Of a DNA stretch of 64,000 nucleotides, positions 55,999-64,000 are shown one piece after another. Source of the stretch: Verrucomicrobiota bacterium JB023 (lineage in GTDB: Bacteria > Verrucomicrobiota > Verrucomicrobiia > Verrucomicrobiales > Akkermansiaceae); the NCBI GenBank assembly GCA_030673895.1, contig JAUTCR010000066.1, positions 41,004 through 105,003 on the forward strand. Reading direction: 5' to 3'. The position numbers and the translations under genes were made by a program. The notes under the pieces were generated by a model, which ran no database searches, was not told where the DNA came from, and saw only the letters and a list, made by a program, of their open reading frames with translations. Position 1 is the first letter of the stretch, and each line of letters starts with the position of its first letter.

Positions 55999-57401
55999 TT
56001 CTTAATCCCGAGGTATTCCAGAACGTCGTCGTAAAGCCCACCTTCGTTGGCGTAGATCGCGTAGTTTCTCGCGCTCTCGAACCATTTCTTGGTGCTGGGT
56101 TTGACTTGCTTGGCGGTCTTGATGAGCTGCTTTCCGCTGACCGGAATCATTTCTCCCTTTTTCATGGCCTCAGCCAGGGTCGATTCCACGGCTTGGTCAA
56201 AGACAGCACGAATGTCCGCACCGCTGAAGCCGTCGGTCTTCTTCGCCAGATCCTCCTCGTTCAAGTTCACCACCGGCTTGTCGCGGGCTTGGATGCGCAT
56301 CACTTCCTTGCGGGCCTCCGCATCGGGCGGAGGCACAAAGAGAAGGCGATCGAATCGGCCAGGGCGCAGGAATGCCGAGTCCAGATGCCAGGGCGCATTG
56401 GTCGCTCCCAAGATAAGGACGCCATCATTCTCGCCATTAGCGCCATCCATCTCGGCGAGCAGCTGATTAATCACGCCCTTGCCAGCGGATTGGCGCATAT
56501 CCCGGCGGTCGGCCGCGAGCGCATCCACCTCATCGAAGAAGAGCACGGTAGGGGCATATTGACGGGCCAGCTCGAAGATGCCGTGCAGCTTGGCCTCGCT
56601 CTGGCCGATGTACATATCGAGAACCTGGTGGAGGCCGATGGAGAGGAAATTGGAGTCAATCTCACCCGCAGTCGCCTTGGCGAGCAAGGTCTTGCCACAT
56701 CCCGGAGGGCCATACATGAGCACTCCGCCGCCGGCCTTCTTGCCATAGGCCTTGAAGAGCTCGGGCTTCTGGAGCGGGAAGATGATCTTCATCCGGATGT
56801 CTTCCTTCACGTTGTTCATCCCGCCGACATCATCGAATTTGACCTCGCCTTTTTTGGAGAATTCCACGCCCAGCTCGCGGGCCTTCATGGCGTCCATCCC
56901 CTCCTGCGGGCCATCCTCCTCGTCCTCGTCTTCCTCCCACTCTTCCTGATAGCGGCCATCGCTCGTCATCACGAGCTTCTTCTTTTGATCGCCTTCCGCC
57001 TTGGAGCCACCGGCCTTTACGATGCGCTCCAAGAGATCCTCGTCCCGCAGCTTCAGGTCGATGGCGATGGCCCGCTCATAGAATGAACGAGCTTCTTGCG
57101 CCTCCCCTTCCTTGAGCGCGAGCTTCGCCCGCAGCAGCCAAGCTTCGCCCAAGTCTGGCTGACGGGCGCAGAGAGCCTCCATGCGCAGAATGGCCTCGGA
57201 GGTCTTGCCATCAAAGTCCAGCAAGCGGGCCAAGCCCAGCTGGGCCTCCGCATTCTCCGGCTCCAGGGCCGTCACCCGGTCCCAGTAGCTCCGGGCTTCC
57301 TCAAGCTCGAACTCCTCCTCACACGCCTTGGCCACCAATACCAATAGCGCCACATTCTCTGGAGAGGCCGCCAGCGCGGCCTTCAAGGCATCCAAATCCA
57401 T
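55995..57401 (-). CDS. AAA+ ATPase with N-terminal TPR region
   Basis: ATG at 57401 gives 468 residues. The N-terminal about 130 residues are TPR-like (LVLVAKACEEEFELEEARSY, AIDLKLRDEDLLER); an acidic low-complexity link (EEWEEDEDEEDGPQEGMD) leads to a single AAA module: Walker A GPPGCGKTLLAKATAGE with K237, Walker B VLFFDEVDALAADR, the sensor ILGATNAPWHLDSAF, and arginine-finger region FLRPGRFDRLLF. The C-terminus is a short helical lid. It resembles CDC48/FtsH-type remodelling ATPases. It overlaps the TPR membrane gene by 4 bp and is likely recruited to it. Confidence 0.9.
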   Translation of the reverse strand: MDLDALKAALAASPENVALLVLVAKACEEEFELEEARSYWDRVTALEPENAEAQLGLARLLDFDGKTSEAILRMEALCARQPDLGEAWLLRAKLALKEGEAQEARSFYERAIAIDLKLRDEDLLERIVKAGGSKAEGDQKKKLVMTSDGRYQEEWEEDEDEEDGPQEGMDAMKARELGVEFSKKGEVKFDDVGGMNNVKEDIRMKIIFPLQKPELFKAYGKKAGGGVLMYGPPGCGKTLLAKATAGEIDSNFLSIGLHQVLDMYIGQSEAKLHGIFELARQYAPTVLFFDEVDALAADRRDMRQSAGKGVINQLLAEMDGANGENDGVLILGATNAPWHLDSAFLRPGRFDRLLFVPPPDAEARKEVMRIQARDKPVVNLNEEDLAKKTDGFSGADIRAVFDQAVESTLAEAMKKGEMIPVSGKQLIKTAKQVKPSTKKWFESARNYAIYANEGGLYDDVLEYLGIKK

Positions 57402-57592
57402 CGCAACGAAAATGCCGGATGTGAGCGCGATTGCAATCCCGCGCCTCGAAAAGACGATCATGGTCGCAATCTATTAATGCCGGGGCGGGCCCACGCGGGC
57501 CCTTGCCCGAGCCACGCGCCAAGCCAGCCAACCTCACCGGAGCGTTCCGGTCACCCGTCTGTCTGACGGGAGGGAGCGGGGAATGAGCTCCG

Positions 57593-59794
57593 TCACTGCG
57601 CGGTCACTCTCACAAAGAGGACCTCGTTACCCAGCAGCGCGGCGGGCAGGGTCACCGTGACTAGCTCGACTGGATCACCACCGTCGCTCGACTCCACCGT
57701 TTCGCTATCGCTCGTGAAGTCGGTCCAGCCATCCTCACGCAAGGTCGTCGAATAGGCGTAGGAGTAGGACAAGCCCGTCTCATAGCTTGAAGGATTCCTC
57801 CTCGTGTAGCTGAAAGTGCCCGTATCGGGTCGAACGACTTGCTGAATCGCATTGCGGGAGGATGCCTCCGTGGGATTAAGCCCGAAGGCGTATTCCGTCC
57901 CGTTATCCAGGCCGTCGCCATCCGAGTCACCGCTTCTGCCATCGGCCAGCATGTAGCTAGCCGCCCAGTCATCGTAGTCAGTCGCGACTGGTCCCTCGGT
58001 GACAATGAGATACCCGCTCCCACTGAAGCGAAGATCATTGACGAAATCGAGCGTCACCTCCGTGACCTCGGAGCTCCCGTAGCTGCCTGCCGGCATCTGC
58101 TCATCCTCATAATAGAGAGCCGCCACGGTATCGCCCGCCCCGTGCTCCAAGGCCAGCACCCCGTTACCCTCGAGATAGACCGAAGATGAATCCGCGAGAG
58201 AGGCCCCGGCCAGAGCCAAGGTCCCCGCGACAACCCGAGTATCCCCCATGTAGTCGTTAGAACCTGTTAGACTCGCCAAACCATTGCTCCCCTTGGTGAG
58301 GCCGAAGTCTCCGCTAATCGCCCCGGAGAGGGTGAGGTCATTGTCTCCACTCTGCGCCTCCACCATGAGTGGCGCATCCAAGACGAGCGGCACAGTGATC
58401 TCCACCGCTCCCTGGTTAAGGCGGGTCTTGATGGTGGATTCCCCCTTCACGCGGATCTCTCCCTGACCCTCAATTGTCGTTCCGTGCACCATCAGGAGAG
58501 GCCCGTCCAAAATCAGGGAACCATCGATGCGCGTCCCGCCGCTCACATTGATCTGCTTGGCGCCGCCCGTTCCAGTCGCCTCGATTCCCCCCTCGGCGAG
58601 CTCCAGAGCCACCGGGCCTGTCGTTTGCGTCCCCAGTCCATCAGTCAAGCTCAAGACACCCGGCCCCTCCTTGATGAGGGGATTACTATAAATATCGTTA
58701 CTCACCGCTCCCAGAGTCAGGCTATCCTCCACCTCGAGGTAGCCTCCCCCCTCACCAAGAGCCGTCACTCCGTCGGCATAGAAGACACCGCCGGAAAGAA
58801 CCTCAAAGCGCGCTCCATTGGAAAGCAGAAGCGATTGAGCTGTCAGGATACCATCCCCATCCAGGGTGAGAGAGCCCTCGGTAATCGCTGCGACGCCCGC
58901 TAGCGTATCGTTGCTAATCAACAGATTCCCCGTCCCTGTGTTCTCCAGCCGGTCTGCGGTCAGGAGACCTCCATCCAGGGTGACGGATCCGGAATCATGC
59001 GCCGCCTCCACCCGCCCGGCGACGATCTCGGCGGGTCCCAGAGTGACCATCGCCGCAGAGTCGAACAACACGTTATCACCATCCGAGAATAGGGTCGGGA
59101 TCGCACCGTCCAAGAAGCCGAGCGTCATCAAATCCCAGATGCCCGTCACCCCTCCGTTATACAACAAATCCGCCCCGGTCGATCCCGTTGCCGAACCTGC
59201 AACGGTCAGATAGACCAGACGGACGCCGGTATCATTGCCCTCCGTCTCATCGCTGGTCATGGCAATGGTAATCGGCGTCCCTGCAGGCACCTGATTGGCA
59301 CCGAGATCGAAGGTCCCGGAGGCGGAACCATCATCTGTCAGCACCAGATCGGCGAAGGCGGGAGACGACATCGTGATCTCTGCCGGCCCGGTCCACCCGG
59401 CAAAGTCCATCTCAACCAAGCTCACATCGACATCGAAGCTAAAGGTCCAAGCCTCTCCCGGATTGAAGTCGCGACTCTGGCTGGAGTAGCCCCCGGGATT
59501 GGTTGCGGACGCCACCCCGAGAGCATCATTCCCCGTGCTATTGGTCAGGTGATTGGCATCGGGTTCCAGGGTCGAAGCGAGCGAGCCATCCTGGCCACGA
59601 ATGTCCACCGTCGTTAAGGTGACGTTCACGCTACTGATTGGATCCAGCAGCGTGTCATTTGCCCCAATTCCTGCGGTGTCGAATTGGTTTCCATTAGGGA
59701 AAGTGAACTGCACCTCGGCATTGGCGGGGAGCGAAATGAGGTGGAGGCCAACGACCAGGGATTGGGGCCATTTTGTGGGTTTGATCTTGTTCAT
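57593..59794 (-). CDS. secreted autotransporter-type beta-strand repeat protein
   Basis: The 733-residue product has a signal peptide (SLVVGLHLISLPANA), an N-terminal jelly-roll-like region (about 25-200; PGEAWTFSFDVDVSLVEMDF, ITIAMTSDETEGNDTGVRLV), then autotransporter-associated beta-strand repeats (LTKGSNGLASLTGSNDYMGD, TRVVAGTLALAGASLADSS) and a C-terminal verrucomicrobial domain with SGDSDGDGLDNGTEYAFGLN, a Ca-binding D-x-D-x-D-G pattern. It is related in architecture to the gene at 28218. It is probably a surface adhesin or polysaccharide-binding protein. Confidence 0.85.
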   Translation of the reverse strand: MNKIKPTKWPQSLVVGLHLISLPANAEVQFTFPNGNQFDTAGIGANDTLLDPISSVNVTLTTVDIRGQDGSLASTLEPDANHLTNSTGNDALGVASATNPGGYSSQSRDFNPGEAWTFSFDVDVSLVEMDFAGWTGPAEITMSSPAFADLVLTDDGSASGTFDLGANQVPAGTPITIAMTSDETEGNDTGVRLVYLTVAGSATGSTGADLLYNGGVTGIWDLMTLGFLDGAIPTLFSDGDNVLFDSAAMVTLGPAEIVAGRVEAAHDSGSVTLDGGLLTADRLENTGTGNLLISNDTLAGVAAITEGSLTLDGDGILTAQSLLLSNGARFEVLSGGVFYADGVTALGEGGGYLEVEDSLTLGAVSNDIYSNPLIKEGPGVLSLTDGLGTQTTGPVALELAEGGIEATGTGGAKQINVSGGTRIDGSLILDGPLLMVHGTTIEGQGEIRVKGESTIKTRLNQGAVEITVPLVLDAPLMVEAQSGDNDLTLSGAISGDFGLTKGSNGLASLTGSNDYMGDTRVVAGTLALAGASLADSSSVYLEGNGVLALEHGAGDTVAALYYEDEQMPAGSYGSSEVTEVTLDFVNDLRFSGSGYLIVTEGPVATDYDDWAASYMLADGRSGDSDGDGLDNGTEYAFGLNPTEASSRNAIQQVVRPDTGTFSYTRRNPSSYETGLSYSYAYSTTLREDGWTDFTSDSETVESSDGGDPVELVTVTLPAALLGNEVLFVRVTAQ

Positions 59795-60170
59795 GGGTTT
59801 GGTTTTTGGAAAGCGACGATCAAGAACATCGCTTTCGGTATCTACCCTTGATAACTCTTTGTTCTTACCCTTGCCGAGGAATTCCCTATCAGCAGACTCA
59901 TTTAGACATAAATGAAAAACATCTTATCTCTTCGCTTAATCGCTTGAAGATGGGAGGGTTGGCTTAGCCGAACGCATACTATCCACCGGGCGAGCCGTGC
60001 CAACTCCCCGGGCGGTTCCTTAATTGAAGCATCTCCCCTCGGGTCCCTTTGGCGGCCGACCGGTAGGCTGCCAGCGGAAAATCTTCTCGCGAAGGCTGTC
60101 GCCTCGCGTGTAGAAGCAACAAGGCTCCGGGGAATTGCCGGGGTTTTCGCAACCAAACGTAGTCTTCCCC
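59795..60170. other. 376-bp divergent region with leader hairpin
   Basis: No gene found. GAAAGCGA (59809-59816) pairs with TCGCTTTC (59829-59836), a hairpin about 15 bases ahead of the minus-strand start codon. It should hold promoters for both neighbours. Confidence 0.4.
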
Positions 60171-63100
60171 ATGCCGAGTCGAACGCCCGTCCCAGTGAGT
60201 GTCTGTACCCTCACTTTTCTCCTTATCACCCTCATCTCGTCCTCTGCGGGAACGGTCTCGATCTCCGACGCCGCGCCGACGGGAGATATCCTCAGCTCGA
60301 ATAACTCCGGAGGGACCTGGACCAACCTCTTCGATGAAGACCGGGATGGCAACCATGCCCGTGGCCAGCTCTTCAGCCTCCCGGCAACGACAGGGGCCGG
60401 CTACGAGATCACCTCGATCACCGTCCACAAGAATGGCAACCAGACCTTCGCCGAAGACACGCTCACCCTGCATCTCTTCGAGGGCACGCAAGAAGATTGG
60501 GAAGCCGGGTCGGGCCACAACTTCGCCATTGATGGGAGCAATTACTTCATCGGCACGACCGTCACCCCCTTGCATACCGAAGCCTTCACCTTGGACGGAC
60601 GCATTGAGAATGGGGACTATGTGACCTTCCACTTCGAGACTCCCGTGGTGGTCAACGATGATTCCGACTTCGGCTTCCTCATGACCTACGATGAAGCCGT
60701 GGATGGAGGCGGAGGAGCAAGTCCGGACTTCTTCCGGCACAACGAGGGCACCTCCGGCCTCCGTATCTCGATCACTACCGACGAACACATCGTCACCATG
60801 GCTCGGCACATTCGTCATTTCATCGGCGGAACGGAACTGACCATCGATCCGACTGCTGACGATGATGAGGATGGGTTGGCAGACTTCTGGGAGCTGCAGC
60901 ACTTTGGTGACCTGGACGAAGTGGGATCGGGAGACCCCGACGGCGACGAGCTGAACAATGAGGCTGAAGAAACCGCCGGCACGGACCCCAACGACAACGA
61001 TAGCGACGACGATGGTCTGGATGATGCCGTGGAAGTGGCTGGGCCAACCGATCCGCTTGATGCCGATAGCGACGATGACAATCTACTAGACGGAGTGGAA
61101 TCAGGGAGCGGGGTCTACTTATCAAGCAGTAATACCGGCACGGATCCTCTGCTCGCGGATAGTGATAACGATGGCCTGAATGATGACATTGAGATCCGCC
61201 TGGGGTCGGATCCTTTCGACGACAGCCACCTGCCGGCCCAGCGCCCGAATATCATCTTCATCATGATCGATGATGCCGATGTGCAAGAGATCGGGGTGTA
61301 TGGTCAGGCCACCTTGCTCACGCCCCGGGTCGATGCCATGGCGGCGGAGGGCATGCTCTTCACCGACTACTATACGGCTAGTCCCGTCTGTCACTCCTGC
61401 CGGTCCAGCCTGATGACGGGGCAGGATTCCCGCCGTGCCCAAGATCGCTACAACAACGGAGACGGCATCTATCAGGTTCCTCTCGCAGCGGATCGGGTGA
61501 CGATTGGCGAGGTGCTGAAAGAAGCTGGCTACACCACCGGTTGCGTGGGCAAGTGGGGCATGGGCGGACCGACCACCACGGGCGCGCCATGGAATCAGGG
61601 CTTTGACTTCTTCTGCGGCTATCTGGGCCAGGTGATGGCCCACGATGCCTTTCCCAAGTATCTCTGGAAGAATGACCAACGCATCTACTTCAACGAAGAC
61701 CAGCTGGGGAACGGGGACAGCCTCTACATCGAGGGCGCGGAGAACTTCAATACCGCCATCCAGGATTGGGATGACCCGCATGGCAATGTCTCCTCGCATG
61801 ACGTGGTGGTGGCCGAAGGATTGCAGTTCATTGAAGACAATGCCGACGGGCCCTTCTTTCTCTATTGCGCCTGGACGCCGCCCCATGCGCACAACTTCCC
61901 AGCCGCGACGGTGGACGCCCTCACCGATGAGGACGGGCTTATCTATGACACCCGGGACCTTGATCAGACTCTCATCAACGAGATGTATCCCGGTTCACCC
62001 TTTGGTCCATCAAGCACCACGCCCGGATACCCCGATTATGAGACCCACACCTACGCCTCCATGCTCTCGGCGGCAGATCGCGATGCGGGACGCATCATCG
62101 ACAAGCTCATCGAGCTGGGCATCGAGGAGAACACCCTCGTCATCTTCAGCTCGGATAACGGGGAATCAGGCGACAGCGCCTTCTTCCTTACCCCCGAGAC
62201 CCTGAAACCCGGTCACTTCGACCTCCGCGGGGCCAAGAAGGACACCTACGAGGGCGGCATCCGCGCGCCCTTCATCGCCTGGTGGCCGGGGACCGTGCCG
62301 GCAAATTCCACATCGGATACCATTGGCACCTTCGCCGACTTGCTACCCACCTTTGCCGACATGGCAGGCATCTCCAGCCCTCCCCAAGTGACCGGCCGCT
62401 CCATCCTGCCTGTACTGCAGGGAGCAAGCAAGGAAGCGCTGCAGCCCCGTGATTATCATTACTGGAGCTTCCGCGAAGCCAGCAACGGCCTCAACCGACG
62501 CTGGCGAGCTGTCCGTCAGGGAGACTGGAAGATTGTGCGGGACCGGGTCAATGACGGGCGACCTCCAACTTATGAACTCTTCAATCTGGCAACGGACCAG
62601 CACGAAACCACCGACCTCTCGCTAAGCGAGCCTGACAAGCTGGCCCAGCTCATTCCCCTCGTGGAAGGGACCCACGAGGTCCCGAATTATCGCTATTTCC
62701 GCGCGGACGACGAATTCTTCACCAAGAGCAACCTGACCGCATCCGCGGCAGAGATGGGAGTCCCCGATGGCAGCGGCTCGGAGAACGGCTACACCTTGAC
62801 CCCGAGCGGCGTCGGAAGCGGCTTCAATTACCTGCCCTTCAGCGATGGAATCAATGAGATGACGACCTTCACCTGGAGCATTGAGTTTCCTTCCGGAGGA
62901 GCGGCCTCCCTCCTCCTCGGCGAGGTCAACGAGGTTTCCCAATGCCTCGCCGTCCGGATCGAGTCGGCAACGCGGGAACTCTCGGTGAGCTACCAAGGAT
63001 CCACTTGGGCGAGCACGACTCTCGATGCTTCAGACCTGACAGGCAATCGGGCGGAAAGCGCTCTCACCCTCGAGCCAGCCTCCGGGCGCGGTAGCATTCG

Positions 63101-63479
63101 CGTCGGGTCCACCATCTTGCCCTTCGAGGGCGGAGTTCCTATCAATCCCCTCCGCTTCTGGGGTTACGAGGTGGAGTCTGCCGCCATCAATGCCAGCCGC
63201 CCCCGCTGGGCTCCAGCCTCTTCCGGGGCCGTTGCAGTAGAACTCAAGGACGAGGGCGGACACTACGCGGCGTCCTACCGCATCCCCTTCACTCCTGGTC
63301 AGACGGTGACCACCCAATACAGCACGGACCTCCAAACTTGGCATGATCATCCGCCGGGGCTCATCGATACTCGCTCGACTTCGTCACAAGGTGAACTGCT
63401 TGGGACCTGGACACTCTCCAAAGACAGCCTGCTCCCTCGCTCCCAGAGGCAACTTTACCTTCGAAGCAAGGTCGAGTGA
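60171..63479 (+). CDS. modular secreted sulfatase with calcium-binding repeats
   Basis: The protein is 1103 residues. ATG at 60171 places the signal peptide (SVCTLTFLLITLISSSAG) at the start; a site 12 codons earlier is possible. Domains: N-terminal beta module (about 30-215), TSP3-like D-x-D-x-D-G repeats (about 225-355; DDDEDGLADFWELQHFGD, DSDNDGLNDDIEIRLGSDPF), sulfatase (about 360-830; RPNIIFIMIDDADVQEIGVY, FSSDNGESGDS, RGAKKDTYEGGIRAPFIAWW), and a C-terminal beta domain. The usual C/S-x-P/A-x-R motif for formylglycine is here C407-H-S-C-R411. The third residue is Ser, which is rare. Sulfatases remove sulfate from algal polysaccharides; the substrate is not known. Confidence 0.92.
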   Translation: MPSRTPVPVSVCTLTFLLITLISSSAGTVSISDAAPTGDILSSNNSGGTWTNLFDEDRDGNHARGQLFSLPATTGAGYEITSITVHKNGNQTFAEDTLTLHLFEGTQEDWEAGSGHNFAIDGSNYFIGTTVTPLHTEAFTLDGRIENGDYVTFHFETPVVVNDDSDFGFLMTYDEAVDGGGGASPDFFRHNEGTSGLRISITTDEHIVTMARHIRHFIGGTELTIDPTADDDEDGLADFWELQHFGDLDEVGSGDPDGDELNNEAEETAGTDPNDNDSDDDGLDDAVEVAGPTDPLDADSDDDNLLDGVESGSGVYLSSSNTGTDPLLADSDNDGLNDDIEIRLGSDPFDDSHLPAQRPNIIFIMIDDADVQEIGVYGQATLLTPRVDAMAAEGMLFTDYYTASPVCHSCRSSLMTGQDSRRAQDRYNNGDGIYQVPLAADRVTIGEVLKEAGYTTGCVGKWGMGGPTTTGAPWNQGFDFFCGYLGQVMAHDAFPKYLWKNDQRIYFNEDQLGNGDSLYIEGAENFNTAIQDWDDPHGNVSSHDVVVAEGLQFIEDNADGPFFLYCAWTPPHAHNFPAATVDALTDEDGLIYDTRDLDQTLINEMYPGSPFGPSSTTPGYPDYETHTYASMLSAADRDAGRIIDKLIELGIEENTLVIFSSDNGESGDSAFFLTPETLKPGHFDLRGAKKDTYEGGIRAPFIAWWPGTVPANSTSDTIGTFADLLPTFADMAGISSPPQVTGRSILPVLQGASKEALQPRDYHYWSFREASNGLNRRWRAVRQGDWKIVRDRVNDGRPPTYELFNLATDQHETTDLSLSEPDKLAQLIPLVEGTHEVPNYRYFRADDEFFTKSNLTASAAEMGVPDGSGSENGYTLTPSGVGSGFNYLPFSDGINEMTTFTWSIEFPSGGAASLLLGEVNEVSQCLAVRIESATRELSVSYQGSTWASTTLDASDLTGNRAESALTLEPASGRGSIRVGSTILPFEGGVPINPLRFWGYEVESAAINASRPRWAPASSGAVAVELKDEGGHYAASYRIPFTPGQTVTTQYSTDLQTWHDHPPGLIDTRSTSSQGELLGTWTLSKDSLLPRSQRQLYLRSKVE

Positions 63480-63863
63480 TTACGCCAGGACCCGTCCTGA
63501 TCCCGGGCCCGTCAGGACCATCACCCCGTTCTAGCAGAATCAGCCCCAGCGATCGGGCTGAGACCTCCCCGGGTCTTCATCGTTACACGGCCTCCTTTTG
63601 AGGCGAAAGGAAGCTCCTTCATCGATGTGCGAAAACTACCCCCCTCAAGGAGTCACCTGCAACAAGATGAATCCATCGCATTATCCTCTGACTGCGATAG
63701 CATTACGAAACAAGAGTCTCTCAATCTTACCCCCCGTCTCATCAGGGCAAGCCCTAAAATACCCCTTAACACCTTATCAACAGCACCTTTCCGAGAGCAC
63801 GGCAGCGAGTCCCCGGCCCGTCCGGGGAAAAGACCTAACTAACATAGAAAATAACCAATACAC
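63480..63863. other. 384-bp intergenic region with hairpins
   Basis: GTCCTGA/TCAGGAC (about 63489-63514) and TCAGCCC/GGGCTGA (about 63540-63562) are inverted repeats after the sulfatase stop and may end its transcript. AT-rich DNA before 63864 should hold the next promoter. Confidence 0.4.
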
Positions 63864-64000
63864 ATGAAAACAACAATCAGGACATCTAGTGCTGGACTAT
63901 CCATGCTTCTGGCTACATCCCTCTCCGGGGCCATCGTCTATCAGGACACTTTTGATTCCGATGGCATTGGCACGAACGCCGGCGTGGGTGGAGGCCTTGT
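63864..64000 (+). CDS. secreted protein, N-terminal part (runs off the window)
   Basis: ATG at 63864 starts a signal peptide (SSAGLSMLLATSLSGA) followed by IVYQDTFDSDGIGTNAGVGG, the opening often seen in PEP-CTERM or LamG-like surface proteins of this phylum. The frame is open to base 64000, so the rest lies outside the window. Confidence 0.65.
   Translation, partial: MKTTIRTSSAGLSMLLATSLSGAIVYQDTFDSDGIGTNAGVGGGL

Overview
This window reads like chromosome of a member of the Verrucomicrobiota (Verrucomicrobiae-like). The basis is the combination of large secreted autotransporter-type beta-strand repeat proteins, a PEP-CTERM lectin-like protein, a big modular sulfatase, a Chlamydia-like class Ic ribonucleotide reductase, GC-rich coding DNA and few clear Shine-Dalgarno sequences. 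No rRNA, tRNA or CRISPR array was recognised. The genus cannot be fixed from the sequence alone.

Layout. 1-7.4 kb: end of a GH13 alpha-glucan enzyme, a lipoprotein peroxiredoxin whose catalytic cysteine is an in-frame UGA followed by a SECIS-like hairpin, an SH3 lipoprotein, an exported LacZ-type GH2 galactosidase with an inserted lectin-like domain, and galactokinase. 7.4-14.6 kb: small conserved proteins, then nrdB, a lipoprotein gene without an ATG start, and nrdA. 14.8-21 kb: accessory region. It holds a broken kinase-like gene, an AT-rich four-gene island (Ser/Lys-rich small protein, two-domain class III nucleotide cyclase, E2/UBC-like protein, membrane effector) that resembles a Pycsar antiphage system with an added ubiquitin-conjugation-like component, and a serine hydrolase gene with two frameshifts. 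21-27.4 kb: two tandem Sel1/PDZ paralogues separated by two remnants of a REP-associated transposase, plus a PDZ protein. 27.7-31.6 kb: a VOC protein, a large beta-strand repeat protein and a small secreted protein. 32-46.6 kb: housekeeping genes (bioF, lysS, PIN/TRAM protein, RseP protease, pyroglutamyl peptidase, nucleosidase, glycerate kinase, sugar porter, cysQ, aspartate aminotransferase). 46.8-57.4 kb: PEP-CTERM protein, TonB receptor, ABC exporter pair, Ate/Bpt-like transferase, TPR protein and AAA ATPase. 57.6-64 kb: second beta-strand repeat protein, sulfatase, start of another secreted protein.

How the genes fit together. The lacZ/galK pair can release and phosphorylate galactose. 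nrdB and nrdA form one Mn/Fe-type reductase. The island operon overlaps from gene to gene and looks like one signalling defence unit in which the cyclase makes a messenger, the membrane protein is the killer and the E2-like protein may tune the cyclase. Palindromic REP elements (10.34, 14.6, 30.97, 53.94 kb) lie between genes, often at gene ends, and may have been mobilised by the RAYT family whose remnants sit at 23.4-24.2 kb.
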